Shown here: in pieces, positions 25,426 through 35,400 of the stretch
Layout of the letters: each line of letters begins with the position of its first letter
How positions within the stretch are numbered: position 1 is the stretch's first letter
Assembly (NCBI GenBank): GCA_963796915.1
Contig: CAWCNI010000004.1
Location: 2,294,001-2,358,000, forward strand
DNA: 64,000 nucleotides
Reading direction: 5' to 3'
Origin: JAENWD01 sp963796915
Lineage (GTDB): Bacteria; Acidobacteriota; Vicinamibacteria; Vicinamibacterales; JAENWD01
Translations under genes and position numbers: made by a program
The notes under the pieces: generated by a model
Database searches by the model: none
Seen by the model: the letters and a program-made list of their open reading frames with translations, nothing else
Told to the model about the DNA's origin: nothing

Positions 25426-26853
25426 ATGGCGTCTCCCCAGCCCCGTCGTTCCCGTCTGTTGGCCATGATGGCGTTGGCGGCCCTGTCACCGGCCTGCGGC
25501 GGCGCGCCGGCGCATCGCCTGGCGCGCGTGCGCTTTTCCGACAGCGATGCCCGCGCCTCGGCGGCCAGTCATAACGACGACTTCGACGCCCGGTTCGAGC
25601 TGGGACACGCGCCGTACGTCCACGCCCATCTCGAGGTGGACTACACACCGGGCTGGCTCTCGCACAACGTGCCGCTGACGTGCACCCTCTCGGGGCCGAC
25701 GCCGGCCATGGCGCAGAAAATCGACCGCACCGAGACCCTGCCGCGCAGTCAGACCGCCACGACCTGGGTCGTCGCCTTCGCGAAGTCCGGCACGACGACG
25801 TGGGTGCCCGGGACCTACGGGGTAACGTGCGAAACGCCAACCAGCTCGATCACGAGTCAGTTCCAGGTCGTCGACACGACGGCGCTGACGGCCGAGCCCG
25901 GCACGCCGCAGTCGCTGGCCGATCTGCTTGGCAAGACGTCAGGCCGGGCCTCGGTCCCGGTGGCCAACGCCACGCCGCCAGTCTCGCCGCCGGCCGCAGC
26001 CGCCACCGCGCCCGACGCGGCCAGCATCGCCGCGAACCTGTTCGACCATGCGCACGACGACGCCGAGGCGCCGGCCAGGACCGTTCCCCTGGTGATCTCG
26101 CCGCGCGTATATGCCTCCAACACCAGTCTTGGCGACCCGGTGACGTACGGCGACCGGTTCGACGCCGGGACGCTGAAATATCTGGGTTACGAGCTGAACA
26201 TCCCGAATTCCGCCGGAGCGTTCTCGATGCACGAGTGTGCCTTCGAACGCACGAGCACCGGCGTCATTCAGGTCGGCAGCACCTCCACGACGCTCGGCGG
26301 CGACAACGGCCTGACCAGCCGCGGCAGCTACGGCACGGACTACGCCGGGATGTGGATCCCGGACGAGTACCAACTCCGCTGCGACGCCGACACGATCACG
26401 ATTCCGCCGCTGACTGTCACCGTCTACGGCCGGGCGCAGCCGGACATCCGCGTCACGCAGCTGTCCCAGCATCTGCCAGTGCCCGACACGAAGGCGACGT
26501 CACTGCAGTTCTTCGAGTTCGCCAACCCCCTGCCGCCTTTCCGCGGGCGCCAGTACTACGGGTCGTTTGCCGGCGCTCCAAGAATGATCGGCGCGGAAGT
26601 GCGCGTCGACATCAAGCCGGTCGACCATCCGCTGGCGTTCAAGTTCACCTGCAACTGGTTCACCGACAGCGGCGATCCGGTCGGCCGCGACTCGCTCGAC
26701 GTCAAGACCGACCCGGGGGCGACGTGGTGGTACATGACCGTCGGCTGGGGCAACAATCAGGGCGACTTCTGGAAGACCGGTACCTACTACACGGAATGCG
26801 ACGCCAACGGCGTCTTCGTCGCATCCGGATATTTCCGGATTATCCGTCGATAG
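25426..26853 (+). CDS. Secreted protein with three Cys-paired beta repeats
   Basis: 475 residues from ATG 25426; GGAGGA at 25415-25420 supports the start. The N-terminus RRSRLLAMMALAALSPACGG is a signal with a Cys that could be lipidated (imperfect lipobox). Three modules of ~110-130 residues each carry a first Cys (PLTC, MHEC, KFTC) and end with an aromatic-Gly-Thr-Tyr-x-Cys type strand (GTYGVTC, DEYQLRC, GTYYTEC). This indicates three beta-sandwich repeats, each with one disulfide. An Ala/Pro-rich linker (about 175-215) separates repeats one and two. No family recognised; a cell-surface binding or structural role is inference. Its 3' end overlaps the convergent glycosyltransferase gene by 67 bp. 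Confidence 0.8.
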   Translation: MASPQPRRSRLLAMMALAALSPACGGAPAHRLARVRFSDSDARASAASHNDDFDARFELGHAPYVHAHLEVDYTPGWLSHNVPLTCTLSGPTPAMAQKIDRTETLPRSQTATTWVVAFAKSGTTTWVPGTYGVTCETPTSSITSQFQVVDTTALTAEPGTPQSLADLLGKTSGRASVPVANATPPVSPPAAAATAPDAASIAANLFDHAHDDAEAPARTVPLVISPRVYASNTSLGDPVTYGDRFDAGTLKYLGYELNIPNSAGAFSMHECAFERTSTGVIQVGSTSTTLGGDNGLTSRGSYGTDYAGMWIPDEYQLRCDADTITIPPLTVTVYGRAQPDIRVTQLSQHLPVPDTKATSLQFFEFANPLPPFRGRQYYGSFAGAPRMIGAEVRVDIKPVDHPLAFKFTCNWFTDSGDPVGRDSLDVKTDPGATWWYMTVGWGNNQGDFWKTGTYYTECDANGVFVASGYFRIIRR

Positions 26854-28022
26854 CCAGGGCGAGTGATGTCCGTGTAGACACCGATCAGTTCGTCCGCCGC
26901 GTGCCTGGAGTCGAACCGGGCCAGCGCGACTCGCTGCGCCGCGGTGCCCAGGCGGTCTCTGAGCGCGCTGTCGAGCGCAAGGCGCGCCATCGCTGCGGCC
27001 AGGGCCTCGACGTCGCCCCCCGGCACGAGCAACCCCGTCCGGTCGTGGTCGACGATGTCAGTGACGCCGCCGACGGCGGTGGCGACAACCGGCCGGCCGG
27101 CAGCCATCGCTTCCATCAGCGCGAACGGCGTGCCTTCGTTCCGCGAGGCGAGCACCCCGACGTCGATGGCGTGCCACAGGCTCGCGACGTCATGCTGCCA
27201 GCCTGGCATGCGAACCAGATGGCCGATGCCGAGGTCGGCGACCAGCCGGCGGATGGCGGCCTCCTGGTCGCCGCCGCCCGCGAGCACGAGCCGCATCCCT
27301 CGACTCCTCGCCGCGGCGGCGGCGAATGCCCGGACGAGCAACGGCAGGTTCTTGATTGCGGCAAAGCGGCCCACGAAGCCGAACACGACGTCGTCTTCGC
27401 GGAACCCGAGCGTCTGCCGGAGCGTGGCGCCTCTGCGACCGCACTGGATCCCGTCGACGTCCACGCCCGGGCAGATCACCGCCACCGTGCCAGCCGATAC
27501 GATGCGGTGCTCGTCGCAGATCTCCGCGCGCTGACCGGGCGACACCGCCAGGATCCGATCCGTCATCCGGGCGAGCGTGCGCTCGATGACGCGGACGGTC
27601 GCGCTCCCGGCGGCGCCGAAATATCCGCGGAAGACGTGACCGTGGAACGTGTGGACCACGGCGCACCGTGCGCGGCGCGGACGGGTGCTGTTGTAGATCG
27701 CCGCGGCCGCCCGTCCAAGCGCGCCAGCCTTGGCCGTGTGGGTGTGCACGACGTGCGGACGCTCGCGCAGCAGCAGGCGCGTCAACTGCACCAGGCTCCG
27801 CAGGTCCTGCCAGGGGCTCACCCGCCGCCGCAGCGACGGCAGCGAGAGTGACGGCACGCCCTCGATCCGGTCCTCGAGCCCCGCTTCAGAAGCGTCCCTC
27901 GCCCCGTACACGAGCAGCGGTCGGTGGCCGCGACGCGCGAGATCCCGCGCCAGCGTGATCACATGCTGGGCCGGACCGCCGACATTGAGGCGCGTGATCA
28001 CGATTACGATGTGAAGAGGCAT
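26787..28022 (-). CDS. GT4-type glycosyltransferase
   Basis: 411 residues from ATG 28022 with GAGG upstream; the frame is open further up but family sequence starts MPLHIVIVITRLNVGGPAQHV. GT-B fold: N-terminal acceptor domain, then VFGFVGRFAAIKNLPLLVRAF, GMRLVLAGGGDQE, and the donor site RNEGTPFALMEAMAAGRPVVATAVGG with the EX7E-like motif. It would transfer a sugar from a nucleotide donor to a glycan or lipid in the cytoplasm. Residues after VYTDITRPGYRRI come from the region overlapping the convergent gene, so the last ~20 residues may be poorly conserved. Divergent from the Ser/Thr kinase (218 bp apart). Confidence 0.92.
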   Translation of the reverse strand: MPLHIVIVITRLNVGGPAQHVITLARDLARRGHRPLLVYGARDASEAGLEDRIEGVPSLSLPSLRRRVSPWQDLRSLVQLTRLLLRERPHVVHTHTAKAGALGRAAAAIYNSTRPRRARCAVVHTFHGHVFRGYFGAAGSATVRVIERTLARMTDRILAVSPGQRAEICDEHRIVSAGTVAVICPGVDVDGIQCGRRGATLRQTLGFREDDVVFGFVGRFAAIKNLPLLVRAFAAAAARSRGMRLVLAGGGDQEAAIRRLVADLGIGHLVRMPGWQHDVASLWHAIDVGVLASRNEGTPFALMEAMAAGRPVVATAVGGVTDIVDHDRTGLLVPGGDVEALAAAMARLALDSALRDRLGTAAQRVALARFDSRHAADELIGVYTDITRPGYRRIIRKYPDATKTPLASHSV

Positions 28023-28216
28023 CGCCTCGGCAACGGCAGTCTCGCGGGCAGAGTCCCGGTCCTGCGCTCGCTCGTGCGCAGACCCCTCAGCTGGCAGGAC
28101 GACGTGGAGGCCGTCGGCGATCATGGAAGCGGGCCGTCGTACGTTGCGGGAGTGTCGGTGCGGAAGTTTCTCACGAAGCGCGTGGACCTGGAAGCGGCGT
28201 TCAGTCGAGCTGGCGG

Positions 28217-28222
28217 TATACT
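28217..28222 (+). promoter_or_regulatory. -10 element TATACT
   Basis: TATACT lies 18 nt before the GTG of the kinase gene; no Shine-Dalgarno is evident. One of the best -10 matches in the window. Confidence 0.5.
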
Positions 28223-28240
28223 TCCCCTCGCCATTTTCCT

Positions 28241-30868
28241 GTGACACTGTCGGTTGGATCCCGTCTCGGGGCATTCGAGATCATCGGTTCACTGGGAGCC
28301 GGCGGAATGGGCGAGGTCTATCGCGCCCGGGACCTCCGGCTGCATCGTGACGTCGCCATCAAGGTGCTGCCCGCCTCCACGGCGAGCGACCCGCAGGCGC
28401 TGGCCCGCTTCGAGCGCGAGGCGCTGGCCGTTGCCGCCCTGTCGCACCCCAACATCCTCGCGATCTTCGAGTTCGGCCACCAGGACACCACCGCCTTCGT
28501 GGTCACGGAGCTGCTCGACGGCGTCACGCTCCGGCAGCGCCTCACGGCAGGCCCGCTCAGCCCGGGCAAGACCATCGAGCTGGGAATCGCCCTGTCGCAG
28601 GGGCTCGCTGCCGCGCACGAACGCGGGGTCGTCCACCGCGATCTGAAACCCGAGAACATCTTCCTCACCGCCGACGGCCGGGTGAAGATCCTCGACTTCG
28701 GCCTGGCGCGGCGCGTGAAGCCGTTCGGCGCGCACGAGTCGGACCACACGGCGGAGCGCCCGCCGGTCAGCCTGGCCGACACCGGGCCCGGGCTGGTCGT
28801 CGGCACGCTGGGCTATCTCTCACCGGAACAGGCCAGGGGACGCGACGTCGATCGCCGCGGGGACATCTTCTCGCTGGGCGCGGTGCTCTACGAGATGGTC
28901 ACCGCACGCCGCGCCTTCACCGGCGCCGCCCCCGCCGACATCATCGCGGCCGTGCTCTCGACGGATCCGCCGCCGGCCACCAGCGTCAGGCCCGATGTGC
29001 CTGGCGCGCTCGACCGGGTCATCCGCCGCTGTCTCGAGAAAGACGCGGAGGATCGCTTTCAGTCCGCGCGCGACCTGGGCTTTGCGCTCGACGCCGTGCG
29101 CGGCAGCGGACCCGATCATCCAGGCGCGGTGTCCGCGTCGCCCCAGGCCTTCTATCCGGCCGCGCTGCAGCCATCAGCGAGGTGGCGTCCGCGGGGCTGG
29201 GCGTGGCTCGCCGGCGCCGCGCTCGCGGCGATGCTGGCGGGAGTGGCCGGGTGGCTCGTCCGCGGCCGCACGGCCGCAGAGCCGGGCACGTCGCAGCCGG
29301 TGACCTTCGACATCCCGATCGGCCGATCAACCGGCCTGCCGCCGGTTGCCGCCATCTCGCCGGATGGACGGACAGTCCTGGTCGCGAACGTGCCGACAGC
29401 GGGCAGTGAAGGCCGCGGCGCGTTTCTGCGCCCGCTGGCCACGACCGACGTGACGCGCATCTCGGCGAACCTGCTGACGCTGGCATTCTGGTCAGCTGAC
29501 GGCACCCAGGTCGCGGTGACAGAAAGCGATCACCTGCGCACGCTGACGCCGGATGGCAGCGGCTCTGAGCGGTTGATCGCGACGATGCCCGGCGAGATCA
29601 CCGGCGGCTCGTGGGGACCTGACGGGCTGATCATCGCCGTGCGCGGGCACGGGTTGATGCGAGTGCCGGTGGGTGGCGGGATGCCTGTCGAAGTGAAGGG
29701 GGCCCGGCGCGAGGCGGCGTGGCCGCAAGTGCTGCCGGGCGGCACCCGCATTCTCTACTGGGTACCCGGAACTGTCGCGGAGCCCTACGGCAGCGTCCGT
29801 CTGCTCGACGCCTCAGGGGATCGCGAGTTGCTGACGGGCGCGGCGTCGGCGGCGCGATACGCCGAGCCTGGATATCTGTTCTGGGGACGCAACGGTCAGC
29901 TGGTCGTGCAAAGCGTCGATCCCGACACGCTGGCGGCGCGCGGTGAGCCGCTGCCGCTGGCCCGGCCGCTCTACCAGAGCGTGGTCGCCGAAGGGTACCC
30001 GGCATTCGACGTGTCGTCGAGCGGCGCGGTGGCGTTCTTTCCCGGATTCCCGGAACCCATGCAGTTCGAATGGGTCGGGCGCCGCGGCGAGTCGCTGGGC
30101 ACTGTCGGTCCGGTCGATCGCTACACCAGCTTCGATCTCTCACCGGATGAGAATCGCGTGCTGGTGGTGCAGCGCGACCAGAACACCGACACGCGCACGA
30201 TCCGGCTGATCGACTCGCGTACCGGCGTCTCGACTGAAGTGCTCAGCTCCGATCGAGGGCAGCTCTCCGATCCCGTGTGGGCGCCCGATGGCGTCCGGAT
30301 GGCGGTGCGTCTCGGCGACACGACGATCGTGCGCGCGGTCCTCGGCGGGCCTGAAACCGTAGTGCTCCAGGAGCTCGGCTATCCAGAGCACTGGTCCCCC
30401 GACGGCCGGTACCTGATCGTCGGCAGGTCTGGCGGACGCGCGAGTTTCGGGCGCCAGTTCCGGCAGTCGGTGATCGACCTGCGCGACCCTGGCAAAGCGA
30501 CCGACATCGCTGATGGCGTGCTGCCCGACGAGGGGCGGTTCTCGCCGGATGGCCGGCAGATCGCCTTTCACGTGCAGGTCAACGGCCGGCCGGAAGTCTT
30601 CGTCGAGCCGTTCCCCGTCACCGGCGCACGCCAGCAGATCTCGGCGGCTGGCGGCGTGCAGCCGCAGTGGTGCGGCGATGGCCGCGAGCTGATCTTCCTG
30701 GCGCCCGATGGCCAGGTGATGTCAGCCACGATGCCGTCGAGCGCCGGCGGCGCGGCCACGCTGCCGCGGCCGCTGTTTGACGGCCGCCTGCTGCCGTCGG
30801 CGCAGTACCGACCAGATTCGCGTCTCGAAGGACTGCTCGCGCATCCTCCTCCAGCGTCCTGCGGGTGA
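28241..30868 (+). CDS. Ser/Thr protein kinase with TolB-like propeller (3' frameshift)
   Basis: 875 residues as written from GTG 28241. Kinase domain about 10-285: GAGGMGEVYRA loop, Lys41, HRDLKPEN (Asp134), DFG 152-154, GYLSPEQARG. A membrane helix at about 320-340 leads to an outer WD40/TolB-like beta propeller (repeated SPDG/SADG blades). This architecture is abundant in Acidobacteriota; the propeller senses an external ligand and the kinase signals inside. The written C-terminus is abnormal (RPDSRLEGLLAHPPPASCG). In the next frame it reads IRVSKDCSRILLQRPAGDNR then SQLRVIVNWERLL, the usual ending, with a stop at 30941. One extra C near 30808-30813 explains this. Confidence 0.93.
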   Translation: MTLSVGSRLGAFEIIGSLGAGGMGEVYRARDLRLHRDVAIKVLPASTASDPQALARFEREALAVAALSHPNILAIFEFGHQDTTAFVVTELLDGVTLRQRLTAGPLSPGKTIELGIALSQGLAAAHERGVVHRDLKPENIFLTADGRVKILDFGLARRVKPFGAHESDHTAERPPVSLADTGPGLVVGTLGYLSPEQARGRDVDRRGDIFSLGAVLYEMVTARRAFTGAAPADIIAAVLSTDPPPATSVRPDVPGALDRVIRRCLEKDAEDRFQSARDLGFALDAVRGSGPDHPGAVSASPQAFYPAALQPSARWRPRGWAWLAGAALAAMLAGVAGWLVRGRTAAEPGTSQPVTFDIPIGRSTGLPPVAAISPDGRTVLVANVPTAGSEGRGAFLRPLATTDVTRISANLLTLAFWSADGTQVAVTESDHLRTLTPDGSGSERLIATMPGEITGGSWGPDGLIIAVRGHGLMRVPVGGGMPVEVKGARREAAWPQVLPGGTRILYWVPGTVAEPYGSVRLLDASGDRELLTGAASAARYAEPGYLFWGRNGQLVVQSVDPDTLAARGEPLPLARPLYQSVVAEGYPAFDVSSSGAVAFFPGFPEPMQFEWVGRRGESLGTVGPVDRYTSFDLSPDENRVLVVQRDQNTDTRTIRLIDSRTGVSTEVLSSDRGQLSDPVWAPDGVRMAVRLGDTTIVRAVLGGPETVVLQELGYPEHWSPDGRYLIVGRSGGRASFGRQFRQSVIDLRDPGKATDIADGVLPDEGRFSPDGRQIAFHVQVNGRPEVFVEPFPVTGARQQISAAGGVQPQWCGDGRELIFLAPDGQVMSATMPSSAGGAATLPRPLFDGRLLPSAQYRPDSRLEGLLAHPPPASCG

Positions 30869-30941
30869 CAACCGCAGCCAGCTGCGCGTCATCGTCAACT
30901 GGGAACGGCTCCTGCGGCCTGCCGGGGCGCCGTCGCGGTAG
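30814..30941 (+). other. Displaced C-terminus of the kinase gene (frameshift)
   Basis: The +1 frame encodes QIRVSKDCSRILLQRP, then AGDNRSQLRVIVNWERLL, then a short tail to TAG at 30939-30941. VxxNW near the end is typical of the final propeller strand in these kinases. Confidence 0.8.
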
Positions 30942-30953
30942 GTCGAGCCGCGC

Positions 30954-30959
30954 TATATT
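30954..30959 (+). promoter_or_regulatory. -10 element TATATT
   Basis: TATATT lies 45 nt before the ATG of the NmrA-like gene; GAGGGA close to the start is the likely ribosome site. Confidence 0.45.
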
Positions 30960-31004
30960 GAGGAGAGCGTCGGATCGGCCGCGCCAGAATGAGGGACCCA
31001 GCTC

Positions 31005-31955
31005 ATGAGCGACAAGAAGATCATCGTGGTTGCCGGCGCGACCGGGGCTCAGGGCGGCGGGTTGGCGCGCGCCATCCTCGCCGACCCGAATGGCGGGTTC
31101 GCCGTGCGCGCGTTGACGCGTGACGTCACGACACCCAAGGCGCGAGCCCTCGCTGATGCCGGCGCGGAAGTCGTCCATGCCGACGTGGACGATGTCGAGA
31201 GCCTGAAGAAGGCGTTCGCGGGCGCGTACGGCGCCTACTGCGTGACCTTCTACTGGGACCACTTCTCCCCGGACCGCGAGATCGCCCAGGGCACCGCCCT
31301 CGCGCAAGCGTCGAAGGCCGCCGGCATCCAGCACGCGATCTGGTCCACCTTCGAAGACACCCGGACGTACGTGCCGTTGTCGGATCCGAAGATGCCGACG
31401 CTGATGGGCAACTACAAAGTGCCGCACTTCGACACCAAGGCCACGGTGAACCCCGTCTTCACGCGGCTGGGCGTGCCGACGACGTTCTACCTGACGTCGT
31501 TCTACTGGGAGAACTTCATCGCCTTCGGCCTGGGCCCGAAGAAGGGACCCGACGGCAGGTTCGCGCTCACCTTCCCGCTCGGCGACAAGAAGATGCCGGG
31601 CGTGGCTTCTGAAGACATCGGCAAGACGGCGTACGGCGTCTTCAAGGCGGGCCCGAAATACATCGGCAGGACCGTCGGTGTCGCCGGAGAGCACCTCACC
31701 GGTGCACAGATGGCGGCCGGTCTCACCAGGGCGCTGGGCGTGCCGGTGGCGTACAACGCGGTGCCGCCCGATGTCTATCGCAGCTTCGGATTCCCCGGCG
31801 CAGACGATCTCGGCAACATGTTCCAGTTCAAGGCCGACTTCGAGTCGGAATACTGCGGCCACCGCCCGCTCGACGTCGTCCACGCCCTCAACCCGACGGT
31901 GCAGAGCTACGACGCCTGGCTCGCCGCGAACGCCAAGCGAATCCCGCTGGAATAG
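31005..31955 (+). CDS. NmrA-like NAD(P)-binding protein
   Basis: 316 residues. N-terminal Rossmann motif VAGATGAQGGGLARAIL and RALTRD (Arg after beta2, favouring NADP). The atypical SDR active site is not the Tyr-x3-Lys type, as in NmrA/HSCARG proteins, which act as redox sensors or transcription co-regulators instead of enzymes. HAIWSTFEDTR and SFYWENFIAFG match the family. Cytoplasmic. It stands alone, downstream of the kinase gene, with its own promoter. Target unknown. Confidence 0.9.
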   Translation: MSDKKIIVVAGATGAQGGGLARAILADPNGGFAVRALTRDVTTPKARALADAGAEVVHADVDDVESLKKAFAGAYGAYCVTFYWDHFSPDREIAQGTALAQASKAAGIQHAIWSTFEDTRTYVPLSDPKMPTLMGNYKVPHFDTKATVNPVFTRLGVPTTFYLTSFYWENFIAFGLGPKKGPDGRFALTFPLGDKKMPGVASEDIGKTAYGVFKAGPKYIGRTVGVAGEHLTGAQMAAGLTRALGVPVAYNAVPPDVYRSFGFPGADDLGNMFQFKADFESEYCGHRPLDVVHALNPTVQSYDAWLAANAKRIPLE

Positions 31956-32035
31956 CCCTCGGCCCCTCGGCCCGCTTGGTCTTGGCCTCCTGGGCTTCCT
32001 CGGCTCCTCGCTCCTATCTCCCTGTCTTTGAGCTA
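31956..32035. repeat. CTCGGCCC/CTCCTNGGCTCCT degenerate repeats after the NmrA-like gene
   Basis: Directly after the stop, CCCTCGGCC occurs twice, then CTTGG and CCTCNGGCT variants follow to about 32020. No coding signal. Confidence 0.5.
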
Positions 32036-32123
32036 CTTGCGTCCACACCGGCGCCGGCTCGGAAGCGGGGACGAAACCCCGGGAGGCGCGCCCTCGTAAT
32101 TTGGCGATAGGAGAGGACCGAAC

Positions 32124-32345
32124 GTGAAGACCTTACATGCCGTGAAGTTCCTGTTCATGGGCCCCGTCATCCTGGTGTTCCTGTTCATCATCAACCTGAT
32201 GACCTCGCCGGGGCACTGGTGGGTGCAGTGGGCGGCGCTCGGCATCGGCATCGCCTGGGTCATCAATCTGTTCCGCGTGATCCGAGCCGTCCTCCTGGCA
32301 GGCGGCGTCGCGGCGCTCGGCGCGTACCTCGCCAGCAGGCGCTGA
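32124..32345 (+). CDS. Small two-helix membrane protein
   Basis: 73 residues from GTG 32124, supported by GGAGAGG at 32110-32116 (7-nt spacing). Two membrane helices: VKFLFMGPVILVFLFIINLMT and WVQWAALGIGIAWVINLFRV, joined by an SPGHWW loop that recalls 2TM domains attached to histidine kinases and other signalling proteins. A third weak hydrophobic stretch (VLLAGGVAALGAYLA) ends it. Located just before the hybrid kinase gene; functional linkage is only positional. Confidence 0.75.
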   Translation: MKTLHAVKFLFMGPVILVFLFIINLMTSPGHWWVQWAALGIGIAWVINLFRVIRAVLLAGGVAALGAYLASRR

Positions 32346-32414
32346 TCGCTGCCGCCACGGCGGCGTGACCGGACGCCTCGACACCGGACTTCCTGCGCCG
32401 CGGCGCGTGCGTGG

Positions 32415-32420
32415 TAGTGT
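32415..32420 (+). promoter_or_regulatory. -10-like TAGTGT
   Basis: TAGTGT ends 11 nt before the ATG of the hybrid kinase; GAAGG in between is a weak Shine-Dalgarno. Confidence 0.35.
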
Positions 32421-32431
32421 GAAGGTTCGGA

Positions 32432-35400
32432 ATGTCTCGGTGTCCGATCTGCCAGTCGCCTGTCGCGCGGGAGGGCGCCCGCTGCCCTCGGTGCGGTCAT
32501 CGTCCTGACCCGGGCCTGTCGCCGTGGGGATTTCTCCTCATCGCCGGTCTCCTGATCGTCGCGGCGGCCCTCGCAGCGCGCAACACGCTCCAACTGCACA
32601 ACGCACAGGCCTGGGTCAGCCACACCCACCTGGCGCTTGAAGGCATCGAGGGCATCGTCACATCGGTGCAGGAAGCCGAGGGCAGCGCCCGCGGCTTCAT
32701 GATCACGGCCGACCCCGACTACCTCGAGCCGTACAACCGGGTCACCGCCGGCATTTCGGAACAGCTCGGCGCAGTGCAGCAACTCATCGCCGACAACCCT
32801 CAGCAACTCGATCGGCTTGCCGACCTGAAGACGGTGGCGCATGCGCGCCTCGATCGGCTCCAGGCGGCGATCGACCAGAAGCGTGCCGCTCCGGACTCCC
32901 CGCCCGTCCTGTCCGGTCAGGGCAAGGCCGACATGGACCAGCTCCGGCAGATCGCCTCGAGGATGGAAGACGAGGAGCGAACCCTGCTGACCGCCAGGCA
33001 GCAGAACACGCGGCTCGTCTACGTGTCCGCCCTGGCGACCAGCCTGGTCTCGCTGCTGGTCGGGCTCGCGCTCGTCGCTCTGGTGTTCGTCGTGATGCGG
33101 CGCGCGGCACGGGCCCGGGAACGCTCGACGTTCACGCTGGCGGAGCAGCGGGAGCGCTACCGTGTCACCCTGGCCAGTATCGGCGACGCGGTGCTGGTGA
33201 CAGACGCCACCGGCACGGTGACCTACATGAACGCCGTGGCCCAGGCCATGACCGGCTGGCGCGAGGACGGCCTCGGTCAGCCAGTCACGACGGTGTTTCA
33301 GATCATCAACGAGCACACCCGCCAGCCGGTGGAAGGCCCGGTCGCCCAGGTGCTGCGTGATGGCAACGTCGTCGGTCTCGCCAACCACACGATTCTCATC
33401 AGTCGCGACGGACACGAGCGCCCGATCGACGACAGCGGCGCACCCGTCCGCACAGCTGACGGCGCGATTGCGGGTGTCGTGCTGGTGTTCCGCGATGTCG
33501 AGGAGCGGAGACGATCGGAACGCGAGCTCGAGCAGAGCGAGAGCCGCTATCGGGCGCTCATCGACGTGTCGCCGCAGGCCGTGTGGACGGCAGACGCGGA
33601 CGGGCGCTGGACGTTCGTCAGCCCGTGGTGGACCGAGGTGACGGGGCTTTCGGCACCCGATTCTCTCGGCGAGGGCTGGACCAATGCGATCGAGCCCGCC
33701 GCCAGGCAGCGGGCGATGGACGCGTGGACCACTGCACGTGCAAACGGCGATACGTTCAACGCCGAATTGCCGATCGTTCGCGCGGCCGACCACAGCCTGC
33801 GATGGCACCTGTTCCAGGCGCATCGCACGCGCCGGGAAGACGGCACGCCCGGGGCATGGACGGGCGTCGCCATCGACATGCACGACGCGCGCACGGCTCG
33901 CGAGTCCCTGGCCCGCGGGCTGGAACAGCAGCGCGAGGTCTCCGATCGGCTGCGCCGGCTGGCGTCAGCCTCGCTGACCATCAACGCGTCGCACTCGCTC
34001 GACAGCCTGCTCCGGGTGCTGGTCGAGGAAGCGCGGGCCATCATCCCGTCGCATCAGGCGCTCGGGGCCGCCACTCCGACAGGCAACTGGGACGACGCAA
34101 TCACCGCCACGTCGTTTTCCGATCGCTACTCGACGTTCCGGTCCATCAAGCTGCGGGCGGCCGGTCTCACCGTGTATGGAGACTGCCTCGCCAAAGCTGT
34201 CCGACTCAGCGAGGAACAGCGGTCATCGCAGGACGCGTGGAAACGCTATGCGGACGCGCAGCTGCCGGGGCCGCCGCGCCGCGGCTACCTGTGCGCCCCG
34301 CTGCTCACCCGCAGCGGCGCGACGATGGGCGTCATCGAGCTATCCGATCGGCTCGACGGTGAGTTTGACGAAAATGACGAGGCCACGCTCGTCCAGCTCG
34401 CGGGTGTCGCATCCGTCGCCATCGAGAACAGCCGGCTGTTCGAGGCGTTGCACGAGGCCGACCAGCGCAAGGACGAGTTCCTCGCCATGCTGGCGCACGA
34501 GCTGCGCAACCCGCTGGCGCCAATCCGCAACTCGCTCTACCTGCTGCAGGTGAAAGCGGGCAGCGACACTGCGCTCGAGCAGGCCTCGCAGCTCATGGCG
34601 CGGCAGGTCGAGCACATGGCCCGGCTCGTCGATGATCTGCTCGACGTCTCCCGGATCACGCGCGGCAAGATCGCCTTGAACCTCGAGCCGGTCGATCTGG
34701 CCACGATCGTGTCACGCGCCGTCGAGGCGAGCCAGCCGAACATCGACGCCAGGCATCAGGTGCTGACGGTCTCGCTCCCGGAAACGCCGCTCCAGGTCAA
34801 CGCCGACCTTGTCCGCATCGCGCAGGTCGTGACCAACCTGCTGAACAACGCCGCGAAGTTCACGCCGGAGGGCGGGCACATCACGGTGACTGCCGCTCGG
34901 GATGGCGCGTTCGCCAGCATCTCGGTGGCCGACGACGGAGAGGGCATCGCGCCGGCGGCGCTGCAGACCATCTTCGATCTCTTCGTGCAGTCGGATCGCG
35001 GCATCGACAGCACCCACGGCGGGCTTGGCATCGGGCTGACGCTCGTCAAGCGCCTGACGGAAATGCACGGCGGGACAGTCACGGCCTTCAGCGAAGGCCC
35101 GGGCCGCGGCAGCCGTTTTGTCGTCCGCCTGCCGCTCGAGGCGCGCAAGCCCGACGCGCCGCGCCAGGCCGCGGTGAGCACAGCGTCCGCATCGTCGCTG
35201 CGGGTGCTGGTCGTGGACGACAATCGCGACTCCACCGACAGCCTCGCCCTGCTCCTTGGCGCGCTCGGCCACCAGGTGCGCACGGCGTACGACGGGCGGC
35301 AGGCGCTCTCGATGCTCGAGTCCGGGCCGTCGGATCTCGTGATTCTCGACATCGGCCTGCCGGGCATGAGCGGCTACGACGTCGTCCGGACCATCCGCGA

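Noticed and set aside
26901..26930. TGGAGTCGAACC resembling the T-arm of a tRNA
   Set aside because: It lies inside the glycosyltransferase gene and no acceptor stem or anticodon arm can be built around it.
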